Positions 32,145-43,261 of a DNA stretch of 64,000 nt are shown here, piece after piece. Made by a program: the position numbers and the translations under genes. The stretch is taken from positions 932,501-996,500 of the forward strand of contig NC_135241.1 in NCBI RefSeq assembly GCF_947623445.1, read 5' to 3'. The notes beneath the pieces are model-generated. The model made no database searches, had not been told where the DNA came from, and worked only from the letters and a program-made list of their open reading frames with translations. Source of the stretch: Clavelina lepadiformis. Its lineage: Eukaryota; Chordata; Ascidiacea; Aplousobranchia; Clavelinidae. Every line of letters begins with the position of its first letter. The first letter of the stretch is position 1.

Positions 32145-33051
32145 TCATTTGCTTTCAAAGTTCGAGCAGATGGGCGAGTCTGGTTTTGTTTGTGAGCACT
32201 TAAGAACGCATCCGGCACCAGGACCAAAGCACTCAGAACAGGCTCGAATTTCAAATAAAATTTCACGAGATTTCCATTCCCCACCCCCCTATTCACACGC
32301 CTCAGGTTGGGCGAAGTATTCAAAATATTCTCGGGATAATAAAATGAAGCGGAAAAACATTTAAAGACTAAGCCATGGGTTGTTTTTGCTTCAGTTACGT
32401 CAGAATGTCAGTCTGCCAAGTTGTTTAATGTCCCGCGTCTTTGAAACATAGGTTGGGTCGAGTGCAAGACAAACTTTTTTCAAAGTTGTTTTAAGGAACT
32501 TCTGAGAATAAAGTTACCATGACAACGAGCGCGGTACGCTTAATATTGCGTAAGCAAAAGGGATTTTACGGATAAGATAGAAATCACCTGAAACTGCTTT
32601 ATCTTATTAGCTACCAGACTGAAATCATGATCACGATTTGGTAAAATGAGAAAATAATTACGCCCTGAAGCCAATTTGAGCAAATTTCTTCGTAAAATTG
32701 ACGCTTTTCGTGTATTAGTGGTTAATTCAAGACATTTACACCTTTTTGGTTACGATTAATTTGAACTGTGACGTACATGCAAAAGCGCTTGTAATTGGTG
32801 GAAAAAAGTAAAAGATATGTTTCGCTAAATTTATAAAAAATAGTTTAGTTTCACTTTAATTTTTTCCTTAAGTTGTGACAAATTAAAATTTCTCGAAATC
32901 TGTCCTTACCATTGCCATCGATGAAACATTCTTTGTATTTTGAATCCAGTAAATCCACGTTTAGCAGTTCGTCGTCGCCGCTTTGACCTTTGCTTGTTGC
33001 AACCCACAAGGAAATAATAATTAAAATCATTTTCATAAACTCCACCTCCAT
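32145..33051 (-). CDS. Possible small secreted Cys-containing protein, incomplete model
   Basis: A first exon at 32910-33051 starts MEVEFMKMILIIISLWVATS, a good signal peptide, continues into an acidic segment (SGDDELLNVDLLDSKYKEC), and ends at a clear donor G|GTAAGG. A candidate last exon at 32145-32288 follows an AATAG acceptor and encodes 47 residues with the spacing C-x2-C-x6-C-x3-C-x9-C before a TGA. The phases of the two exons do not fit directly, so at least one exon between them is missing or the second exon is not real. The YKEC stretch recalls the N-terminus of ecto-ADP-ribosyltransferases, but no catalytic motif was found. Function unknown. Confidence 0.35.
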
Positions 33052-34440
33052 TTTAGATGACTCAAATAAAACTTTTTCTGCGGAAATTCCTCTCGAGTCA
33101 GCAACTAAAATTGAAGTTTTTAAAACAGAATTTTTTTACGAAAACACAAATTTCTACTTTCTATGAATTTTAAAAATATAGTTTGCAGGTTTCCCTGTTT
33201 ACAGACTTTTACTGCCCCAATATCTAGCTGCACGGTCAGCTCAAAAGATGTTCGTCAAGATACCGCAAAATTTATTCTTGTTGAATCAATGTTATGTTGA
33301 TATTGAAAACAAACCTTGTAAAATAATGTTACTAGAAATGTATTTAAACATTTTCACACAACTAAAAACCTTAAATTGCCAATTATCTTTGTAACTTGTC
33401 TACATTACGCAAAATTTGTGTCTATTCCTGTTCGCTGGCTGACTGTCGACTACTTGTATTATAGTTAGTTGGCTTGTGGGCGTCAGAACCCACTATTTAT
33501 TATCACTCGTGTGAGTCATTTGAATTTAAACAAGCGCTAAATAAAGTGAGGCTTAATGTTTAGATTTCCTCACAAAATATTCGCGTATTTTGACCAAAAA
33601 CATTGCACGGGAAAGTTGGACGTTAATTAACTTTATCTTCAAAATACTCTCATTTCTATCGCCAATTTCTTTACATTCTGTACCTTTTGCGATTTTAACA
33701 TGAATGACTAAACACAGCTAAAAGTTACAACGAAAGCTTTGCACAGGATGAGAAAAAAGCAATTTGAAAAGTTCATTTTAAGACTTTCGACGTCATAACG
33801 TCATTAAAAAGGTGTGCCTTGTCGTTTTGGTCTGACTTCGCTGCCCCTGAAATCGGAAAGGGTGAAACTCGGAATCGCGTGATTCTCCGAAAGATATTTT
33901 AGAAATCCGGGGAATGTCTGGTGTAATTCGAGGTTGTTTTTCCCCAAAACCACTAAGTCGTAGACGAGTAAGAATCTTGCTGAGCTGCGGTCACGAAATA
34001 CGGTATTTAAAGGTTTTAATTTATGCGATATAGCCTAGTAACTTAGAAAAGTGCTGTTATTGTCTGCCTCAAAGACAAAGATGTTGTTGTAATAGCGAAT
34101 AATCCCCATTACAACCGACAATCTCGTCAAGACAGCCGAGACGTGGGTCAACGAGCGAATTCTTCGTCAAAAAAATCGTAGTAAATTCCGTCACACAATC
34201 GGTGACTGTGCGTTCGCGTGTGAAGGCCCATTGTGCTACGCGCGACTAAAACGCAAGCATTGAAAGACGTGACAAATTGAAATAGTTTCGTCAAGACTTG
34301 CAATGTTTTCTTAGTGCGAAAGAGTAGTTAAAGCTAAGCCGGATGAAAGTGTTTTGAACAGAAACATTGCTACTTCTTGCGTAAATAGAACCTGCGACTA
34401 CATCAATGCTTACACCCACACAACATGAGATATTGGATTA
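33052..34440. other. Intergenic region, no gene seen
   Basis: This lies upstream of the small secreted candidate and downstream of EGF-ZP gene A. It is GC-richer at 33.8-34.3 kb (CGTCATAACGTCATT, CGCGTG) but has no ORF of note. The right edge carries TTTATT at 34442-34447, an AATAAA for gene A only about 15 bases past its stop. Confidence 0.45.
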
Positions 34441-34461
34441 ATTTATTTATAAATTGCAACG

Positions 34462-37400
34462 TTATATGAATTTGCTTCTTTTGCCAATGTGGCAAACACA
34501 CAAGATGGAAATGAAAAGCAACAAAACGATGGAGATGAACAATGTTATGATGGTCGCAAGAAATGGAGTGTTAATGGCACCTGCAAAAGAACACGAGCGT
34601 TAACGATAAATGGTGAAGGAGTCGAGAAATGGAATGGATTTAGGCGCAAAAATTTATCAAGATTACCGGGATGTGAAGCTTGATATGACTCCTGCAATTC
34701 AAGAATGGAAACGTTTTCGACGACGACGGAAGTTCCCGATTCGGAAACGAACTCTATTGTGTCCACTCCCTTATCGACGATGGTTATGGGACCAATGACA
34801 TGGTATGTTATGTCGTCATCGCGGGTTGATCGCTTTGTTATGCGGGAAGGACAGTGCTGGACGCGGTCACCGTTGGAGCAAAACTACGAAAGAAAATGCA
34901 GTGGTAAAATGTCTAGTGGTGTTGTCGCCAAACGCGAAAAACCAACCGAGGTTGTGACGTCAGATGAGCTGCAGATCCTCAGTCGAAGGTGGATGTAGAT
35001 GGTGGTGCATTGGTGGAAGCGCGGAACCTTGAAGGACATGCAGGCAGCGTGTTGGGAAGATGATGAACCAGCCCGAACGTCCAAGGGCGAGTTTAAGTCA
35101 CAGCTGAGGAAGAACACATTTTAAGGAAAAGTTTGTGGCAGAATTGCTCTTTTCAAAAAGCTAAATACCCAGTATCAGAAAGCGGGACAATTTCTCCGCT
35201 CCAGGACGGATCTTGGCTGCAGGAGAGAAAAGCGCGTGCGACGTCGGTAAAGGACGAGGTAGGAAACAGGTGCTGAAATATTAAGACGGTCAAGCGGTGG
35301 GAGACTACGAAAGGCTAAAGGAGTGGTCGTACTTACGGTGGCCTTGAAGTTGATGGAAAGGTGAATGGTCTCAGACACAGTGTAAATGGCCCCTGCACCG
35401 ACCACTAGGCTGGGAGGGCAAGATCGCTGGCAAGAGGAAACCTTGCACAATGAAACCGAAGCTGTGTATTGGTGTCCGCCGGAGATGTTGGAGCGTTGTA
35501 CATCAATGCTGAAAAAAAATTGGAAAGTGTTAAGCAGCCGAAATAATGGCAGTGTAAACGTTGTAAACGTTTTGTGATGAAAAAAACAAAGTTTGTGTGT
35601 GTTCTTACACGGGCTGTAAACTAGCGACGACATCCAAATCGTAGTTGAAGGTGCAGGACCAGTCCAAGACGGGAAAGGGCATGTCGTAGAGAAAGGAGCC
35701 TGTCCTGCGGTTGATCCACAGCGTGTTGTTGTAGGTGTGAGAGTTGAGAGCTTGAGTTCTTGTAGTTCCGCAAGATGTCGTGAAAGGCGAGAGAATAGTT
35801 ATTCGGTACTTGCCGTTGATTGGTTGAGCTGGAAATGTGGAAAATTTTAATTCTGAAAGAAATCAACAAAAGTACCAGGCCATAAAATGAACCTTGACAA
35901 GCTTGCACTGATTTATATCCATCGACGGTGGACGAGAAATACATAAAACTGGTTTTAGTGTCGTCGTACTCGTTATAGAACCCGGCCGATACTTCCAACT
36001 CAATTTTATCGTGGTGACAGGTCAAACTTGGCGGACCTAAGCAGAAAGTGACCGAAAATGTCATTGAATAGACAGGCCTACGAAGTGGTCACTTACCAAT
36101 GTCGCAGTTTTGACCGATGTAACCCTGCTGGCTCATGCAGTAGTAACCGTGTTCATGCTTGCAAGATTCCAAACACTGGCAGTTAGGTCCAAGACACGGG
36201 TTGCTGGAACACGCCCCTTCATAGACTCTGGTATCTCTTTCGCAGAATTTTCCAGTGAAGTCCTTTGAGCACAAGCAACTAGGGAAACAGTTGAAGCGAT
36301 TAACGTCAACCTTCTAGTTAACAATCAACCTAGTTATGGCAGCCGTTAGCTAGCAGCAAAGCGCAAGTAGTGCGGCTAGTGCGGAAACAGGGTAACTTTA
36401 GAAAGCTAAAGGAAAGACATGTGTATAAGTCACTAGGAAATAACGAAAACAACAGTAAGAAACATTAACGCAAGTTTAGGTACTTACGTAACGCCAACGT
36501 CGGAGCTAGGATCATCGACGCATATGCCTCCGTTTAGGCAGGGCGACGAAGAACAAGTAGGCATGTTCTGGCAGAGGGGACCGGTGAAATAACGCGGACA
36601 GGAACATCTAAAATGAACATTAAAAGTAAGTGAGTGCGTTAAAACTGCAAACATAGTTTCAAAATGCTAACCTAAAGCCTTGAGACTGAGTTGGATCAAC
36701 GACGCAAGTGCCACGATTTACGCAAGGGTACTGGTCGCAAGGTGATTCGTCGCAGAAGTATCCAGTGTAACCTGTTGGACAGATACAGGCTTGGAAGCCG
36801 TTTCGGTCAAATTGGCAGGAACCACCGTTCTGGCAGGAGACTGTGCAGGTTTGATCGCAATTATTGCCGTCGAATTGGGGAAGACAGGAGCAGCTGAAAA
36901 ACAGTATAATTGTGATTATTTTGGAACCAAAGTGAAACTGTATCACGTTGTATTACTTGTAGCCATAGGGGTAGGACGCGTCAGGGTTGCAAGTTCCACC
37001 ATTGAGACAAGGAGCTTGCTCGCATGCAGTGATGACTGTGCAGTAAGTGCCGCTGTATCCTGGTGGACAAGCGCATGTTGGAAGACCACTGAGAACGGTA
37101 CATGAGCCACCATTTTGACACGGGAGTGAGCAAAGCAACTCGCAGTTTGCACCGAAGTATGGTTTAGGGCAAGAACACCTGGACAAAGCGAAGGTGTTAA
37201 GTATTTCAGTGAAAAAAGTTAAATGTTTGCTCAAAGAGCTCACATGTAAGTTGATTGCATTTCAAAACCCGTCTGAGAAACAACCGCGCAAATTCCTCCA
37301 TTTAAACATGGGTTCGGGGAGCAAACATTATCTTCGCAATTAAGTCCAACGTAGCCCGGAAGACAAACGCAAGTGTCGCCTCGTGGTTCAATTTGACAAG

Positions 37401-40400
37401 AACCTCCGTTGAAACAGGGCAAGTTGCAGAATGTCTTATCGCCGCACGTGCTTCCCGTAAAGCCGTTGGCACAGTTGCATCTGTGATTAAAGCGTGCAAG
37501 TAGAGTTGGAAGTGTATAAAAATTGTTACAGCGCCTACCTAAAGCCTTGAGACTGAGTTGGATCAACGACGCAAGTGCCACCATTTACGCAAGGGTACTG
37601 GTCGCAGAGCGATTCGTCGCAGAAGTATCCCGTGTAACCTGTTGGACAGACACAGGCTTGGAAGCCGTTTCGGTCAAATTGGCAGGAACCGCCGTTCTGG
37701 CAGGAGACTGTACAGGTTTGATCGCAATTATTTCCGCCGAATTGGGGAAGACAGGAGCAGCTGAAAAACAGTAATTGTGATTATTTTGGAACCAAAGTGA
37801 AACTGTATCACGTTGTATTACTTGTAGCCATAGGGGTAGGACGCGTCAGGGTTGCAAGTTCCAGCATTGAGACAAGGAGCTTGCTCGCATGCAGTGATGA
37901 CTGTACAGTAAGTGCCGCTGTATCCTGGTGGACAAGCGCATGTTGGAAGACCACCGAGAACGGTACATGAGCCACCATTTTGACACGGGAGTGAGCAAAA
38001 CAACTCGCAGTTTGCACCGAAGTATGGTTTAGGGCAAGAACACCTGGACAAAGCGAAGGTGTTAAGTATTTCAGTTAAAAAAGTTAAACGTTTGTTCAAA
38101 GAGCTCACATGTAAGTTGATTGCATTTCAAATCCCGACTGAGAAACAGCGCAACTTCCTCCATTCAAACATGGGTTCGGGGAGCAAACATTATCTTCGCA
38201 ATTAAGTCCAACGTAGCCCGGAAGACAAACGCAAGTGTCGCCTCGTGGGTCAATTTGACAAGAACCTCCGTTGAAACAGGGCAAGTTGCAGAAGATCTTA
38301 TCGCCGCACGTGCTTCCCGTAAAGCCGTTGGCACAGTTGCATCTGTGATTAAAGCGTGCAAAGTAAAGTTGGAAGTCTGTTGCATTTGTTTAACAGCGCC
38401 TACCTGTAACCTTGAGACCGAGTTGGATCAACGAAGCAAGTGCCACCATTTAGACAAGGGTACTGGTCGCAAGGTGATTCGTCGCAGAAGTATCCCGTGT
38501 AACCTGTTGGACAGACACAGGCTTGGAAGCCGTTTCGGTCAAATTGGCAGGAACCACCGTTCTGGCAGGAGACTGTGCAGGTTTGATCGCAATTATTGCC
38601 GCCGAATTGGGGAAGACAGGAGCAGCTGAAAAACAGTAATTGTGATTATTTTGGACCCAAACTGAAACTGCATCACGTTTTATTACTTGTAGCCATCGGG
38701 GTAGGACGCGTCAGGGTTGCAAGTTCCACCATTGAGACAAGGAGCTTGCTCGCATGCAGGGATGACTGTGCAGTAAGTGCCACTGTATCCTGCTGGACAA
38801 GCGCATGTTGGAAGACCACCGAGGACGGTGCATGAGCCACCATTTTGACACGGTAGTGAGCAAAGCAGTTCGCAGTTTGCACCGAAGTATGGTTTAGGGC
38901 AAGAACACCTGGACAAAGCGAAGGTTGTGAGTATTTCAGTGGAAAAAGTTGAGTTTACTTAAAGAGCTCACATGTAAGTTGATTGCATTTCAAATCCCGA
39001 TTGAGAAAAAACCGCGCAACTTCCTCCATTAAAACATGGGTTCGGGGAGCAAACATTATCTTCGCAATTAAGTCCAACGTAGCCCGGAAGACAAACGCAA
39101 GTGTCGCCTCGTGGGTCAATTTGACAAGAACCTCCGTTGAAACAGGGCAAGTTGCAGAAGATCTTATCGCCGCACGTGCTTCCCGTAAAGCCGTTGGCAC
39201 AGTTGCATCTGTGATTAAAGCGTGCAAGTAGAGTTGGAAGTGTATAAAAATTGTTACAGCGCCTACCTAAAGCCTTGAGACTGAGTTGGATCAACGAAGC
39301 AAGTGCCACCATTTAGACAAGGGTACTGGTCGCAGGGCGATTCGTCGCAGAAGTATCCCGTGTAACCTGTTGGACAGATACAAGCTTGGAAGCCGTTTCG
39401 GTCAAATTGGCAGGAACCACCGTTCTGGCAGGAGACTGTGCAGGTTTGATCGCAATTATTGCCGCCGAATTGGGGAAGACAGGAGCAGCTGGAGCAGAAC
39501 ATTCGTTAGTGAAAAGGTTTGGTTTGTGCATGAAAGAAATGTTTAAAGCAACCTGTAGCCAATGGGGTAGTTGTCGTAGCAAGTGCCACCGTTCAAACAA
39601 GGCGACGAAGCACAAGCATTGAAAGGAACAGCGCAGGTGGAACCAATGAATCCAGGCGCACAGTTACATCTGTAAAAAGTGAATTTGACAGTTTGTGGAG
39701 TCAAGAATCAGGGGAGAAAGGAACAACTTGTAGTCGGAAGTAGCAAACCTGTAGTTGAATCCAACTTCAAGCGGAAATTCGCAACTTCCTCCATTCAAAC
39801 ATGGGTTGGGCGAGCAAACGTTGCGTTCGCAATTCAGTCCAAAATAACCCGGTAAGCAAACACAAGTGTCGCCTCGGAAACCTTTTTGACAAAAACCTCC
39901 ATCTGAGCAAGGTAGACTGCAGGAGATGGAATCTTCACATGTTTTTCCCGTGAAGCCATTGGTACAGTCGCACCTGTTTGTAACGGGTTTAAATTTATGA
40001 CGTCTTTTTGTGGAAAATGAAACTGCATCACGTTGTATTACTTGTAGCCATAGGGGTAGGACGCGTCAGGGTTGCAAGTTCCACCATTGAGACAAGGAGC
40101 TTGCTCGCATGCAGTGATGACTGTGCAGTAAGTGCCGCTGTATCCTGCTGGACAAGCGCATGTTGGAAGACCACCGAGAACGGTGCATGAGCCACCATTC
40201 TGACAAGGCAGTGAGCAAAGCAGTTCGCAGTTTGAGCCAAAGTATAGAGGAGGACAGGAACACCTGGGGAAGGCAGTTTGTGAGTAAAGGAGTTGGCGTT
40301 TGTTAAGAAACTAACAAGCAACCTGTAGCTGTTGGGAAAGTTTTCGACGCAAGTTCCACCGTTCAAACAAGGCGACAAAGCACAAGCGTTCAAACGTACA

Positions 40401-41539
40401 GCGCAGGTGGAACCAGTAAAACCAGGCGGACAATTACATCTGTAAGGCAAAGACATGACGGATTACGAAACAAATTTAAGTGAACGTCGCGCGTTACAGT
40501 TAAGACCAAGTGGGGGGTGCAGACCGGACAAAACTGTTTAGCACCTGTAGTTAGACACGACGTCAAATCCCTGAGTGGTATACTCGCAAGTTGCACCATT
40601 TAAACACGGATTGGGGGAGCAAACACCGTTTTCACAAAGCATCCCATAGTAACCCGGAAGACAAACACACATTTGACCTTGCGAGGTTCGTTCACAATTA
40701 CCGCCATTAAGACAGGACAAAGAACACGAGATTTCACACATCGTTCCTGTAAAGTTGTCGGCGCAATGGCATCTGAGAATAGAATTGGTTAAGATAGCAC
40801 AAATTTAACTTTATCATTAAAGAGATATTTTTTATTACTTACCTAGCGCCACCGCCAGAGACTGTGATGCATGTGCCACCATTATTACACGACACACTGG
40901 CGCACAAAGTCGATCCCGTCTGACAGCTATAGCCATAGACATCTGCAGGGCAATCGCATCTACAACGCAAGAAATAATCAAATCAATCGTTGGAAATCTG
41001 CCAATAATCGCAAATCGAAACTTACCTGTAGTTATTCACACCATCCGGCTGGCAGGTTCCTCCATGCTCGCAAGGGTTGTCGTCGCAAGTTGCTCCAACC
41101 TTCGCGCTGTATGTGTCGCAGTAGGGAAATCCCCTGGAAACGAAACATTGTAGATTCAGGCTTTAAGGTTCCAACTGCATTTCAGGCAGATACTTGCACT
41201 CACCATCGGTATTGGCAAACGTGACCAGAATGACAGTAACCTAGCGAGCAACTGCTTCCGTCACGTGGCAACAGCGAAGCTCGCACACCTTCGGCGTCAA
41301 TAAAAGTAAGCTCGTCATCGTAGCTTCCCGAATCAGCCAAACAATCTGCGAAAAGTGTTGAGTTAGTTGGAGCGTCGATTAAGGTTCGTATTACAATGGA
41401 CTAACCTTGGAGCGGTGTCAAAAATAAGAGTAAACTCAGAATAGACCTGCAGTTAAAAAGATTAACATTATTTTCGTGGCTGCGCCTCACATAACACGAT
41501 CAATAAGTTTTACCGATTTTACCTGAAAGCAAATTCCAT
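34462..41539 (-). CDS. EGF-ZP protein A: about 32 EGF-like repeats, ZP domain, membrane anchor
   Basis: A secreted or membrane-anchored matrix protein of about 29 exons and, by summing them, roughly 1,700-1,800 residues. Exons 1-2 (start ATG 41537-41539) give the signal peptide [19 protein letters not shown]. Next is an N-terminal module shared with genes B and C ([15 protein letters not shown], four Cys). About 32 EGF-like modules follow (36.1-41.1 kb), many with the CxCxxGYxGxxC and NPCLNGGxC signatures. An atypical Cys-rich module ([20 protein letters not shown]) precedes the ZP domain (about 34.7-36.04 kb: [21 protein letters not shown], then ANNTLWIN-like, SVSLCKV and FLSCS segments). 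A basic furin-type site ITKRS comes next, then a hydrophobic anchor ([20 protein letters not shown]) and a short tail. Ascidian vitelline-coat VC120/VC70 has this EGF-then-ZP layout, so an egg-coat role is inferred. Notch-like or uromodulin-like proteins are alternatives. Confidence 0.85.
36660..39490 (-). repeat. Tandem array of EGF exon triplets, period about 865 bp
   Basis: Within gene A, three successive blocks of about 864-865 bp each carry three double-EGF exons (beginning [20 protein letters not shown] and [11 protein letters not shown]). The blocks are 38626-39490, 37762-38625 and 36898-37761, and a fourth partial block (36660-36897) holds only the first exon type. Introns as well as exons are copied, and identity is very high; only scattered base changes are visible by eye. 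An older, more diverged copy of the third exon type lies at 40049-40265. Every unit keeps frame, so copy number can change without breaking the protein. Confidence 0.92.
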
Positions 41540-41659
41540 CGCTTGACCAGGAAATAAACTAACTCGAACTTAGACAAAGAAAATTACTTCAAATGAAAAC
41601 TATCAAAGCAACAACCGCAAATCAGCAACAAAACAATGTCAACCACGCGCCAGAGACGA

Positions 41660-41667
41660 CTTTTATA
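41660..41667 (-). promoter_or_regulatory. TATA box of EGF-ZP gene A
   Basis: TATAAAAG on the - strand about 121 bases before the start codon. Genes B and C have the same type of box upstream, which supports a shared class of strong, tissue-restricted promoter. Confidence 0.6.
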
Positions 41668-41724
41668 GCATCTTAACCACTTCGGAATGTTTCTTGGCTC
41701 CACTTTCTGCTAATTTGTTTAAAG

Positions 41725-41764
41725 GGAAATATCCAACATTTGCTTAAAACGGAAATATCCAACA
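41725..41764. promoter_or_regulatory. Direct repeat GGAAATATCCAACA upstream of gene A
   Basis: The 14-mer GGAAATATCCAACA occurs twice, at 41725-41738 and 41751-41764, about 60 and 85 bases upstream of the gene A TATA box. A related AAAGGGAAATGTCCA lies at 61148-61162 in the 5' region of gene C. Two identical copies at this position suggest a transcription-factor site; the factor is unknown. Confidence 0.4.
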
Positions 41765-41767
41765 GTT

Positions 41768-43205
41768 GTTATGTAAGGATATTTTTATGTTATACAAAAA
41801 TGCGCAATTTAAAATATCTTTTTATAAATACATTCGAAATGATTTTATTTCAATGTTATTGTAATGGACTTGCTTTATTATCTCATAACATACTTGTCCT
41901 AAATCATAAATATTATGACAACTGATCAAAATCTATTTTCTTTCTTTAAAAATTGGCTCCATTTTCTTGCATTATTACTACTTAACCCGACTACGTCACT
42001 GCCTATTATTCCGATGTTGAACTTGGTAGTAATTATTATTATACCATAATTATCACTATCATTATATTATTATTATAGATAATTGTACTTATACTTACTA
42101 TTTTACTTATATTTACTTACATATATAATTATACTATTATTATTATAATATAGCGGTTGAGCTATATGAAATGTTGTAGATTTAAAATCTACGACCTTAT
42201 ATTATGAGGTTTATTGTAAATTTAAATCATGAAAATTTATAAAACCAGAAACAACATTGCATAGACCAGGCCAAAATCACTTGACTCATATCCGCTTTGA
42301 CAAATATAAAACCTGTTTTGCATATCCAGATTTGCAACCTGATGGTGCGAATGTTTTCAACTTAAACTCCTATTCTGTTGCAATGTGTTAGATTTGTGTA
42401 TTTTACACGGCTTTGCTGACATCTAGCGAAAAATTTCAAATAATTGTTGGACCGTTAAATGCGGCATTTATCAAGTTTTAGCCATTAATATCTTATACAT
42501 ATTTTATATATATATATATATACATACGATGTCTATGGTTTTAGCCTATAAAGAATTTGTACAAGTTAAAACTGAAATAATGTTTTGACGGCAACTGGTC
42601 GATTGCTTTGGTATTTCTTTGTTTTATTTCTATCACATTTGAGTCTGAAGATCAACCAAGATTTTTTGGAACGTCTCATTAAAGAATGTAAAAATAAAAA
42701 ATAAAAAAACAAGTGACAATAGAAATTCATAAGGTTAATAATAAAAATAATAATAGTTAATATTTAATTGTTACTATAGGTACAAATTCGTTGAAAGCTT
42801 ACTACATGCTTTGCAATAAAACGGTTTTCACAACAACGCCTAAGAATTGTAAATGGCCGACAGGAATGACTATTTAAAATAAGAGCGCTCGGAAACAGGT
42901 TGCAAAAATCTTGTATTTAATTAGAAGTTTGCAAACGTTTGCTGTCTACTGACCTTGGAATCTGCATAATTCAGTATTTTATTGCCACCAAATAAGTGTG
43001 GCACTGAACAAGATAAGTCTAACTTTAAACTGTGGTCGAAATGAAATCCTATTTCGGACTGGAAAATTGATGCATAAATTTTAAACAAATCCCTTCCCCC
43101 CAATACTAAGGTTTGTGAGGTGCAATCGCAACATCAGGACTGAATGCTTTTTTAGATGTTCTAACCAGGAAACTCGAAAACGAGCACGTATAATTTTTAA
43201 TCCGA
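41768..43205. other. AT-rich spacer between EGF-ZP genes A and B
   Basis: It holds ATT/TAT-rich simple sequence at 42010-42150 and a (TA)n microsatellite at about 42505-42522. No gene or RNA is recognised. TTTATT at 43211-43216 gives an AATAAA about 45 bases after the gene B stop. Confidence 0.55.
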
Positions 43206-43261
43206 TGTATTTTATTCCAACAATTAGGAAACTTCAACAGTCGAAGTGAAAGCAAAGATAA

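Noticed and set aside
32910-33051. Ecto-ADP-ribosyltransferase (ART) call for the signal-peptide exon
   Set aside because: Only a short YKEC-like similarity to the ART N-terminus. No R-S-E catalytic motifs were found in the downstream - strand.
36691-39622. Series of similar + strand ORFs (starting MDQRR or [10 protein letters not shown]) repeated through the EGF array
   Set aside because: They are antisense frames of the duplicated EGF exons. Their similarity to each other follows from the tandem duplication, and they run across splice sites of the real gene.
42505-42522. (TA)n microsatellites here and at about 61455-61471
   Set aside because: Simple-sequence repeats common in AT-rich intergenic DNA. 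Listed only as context.
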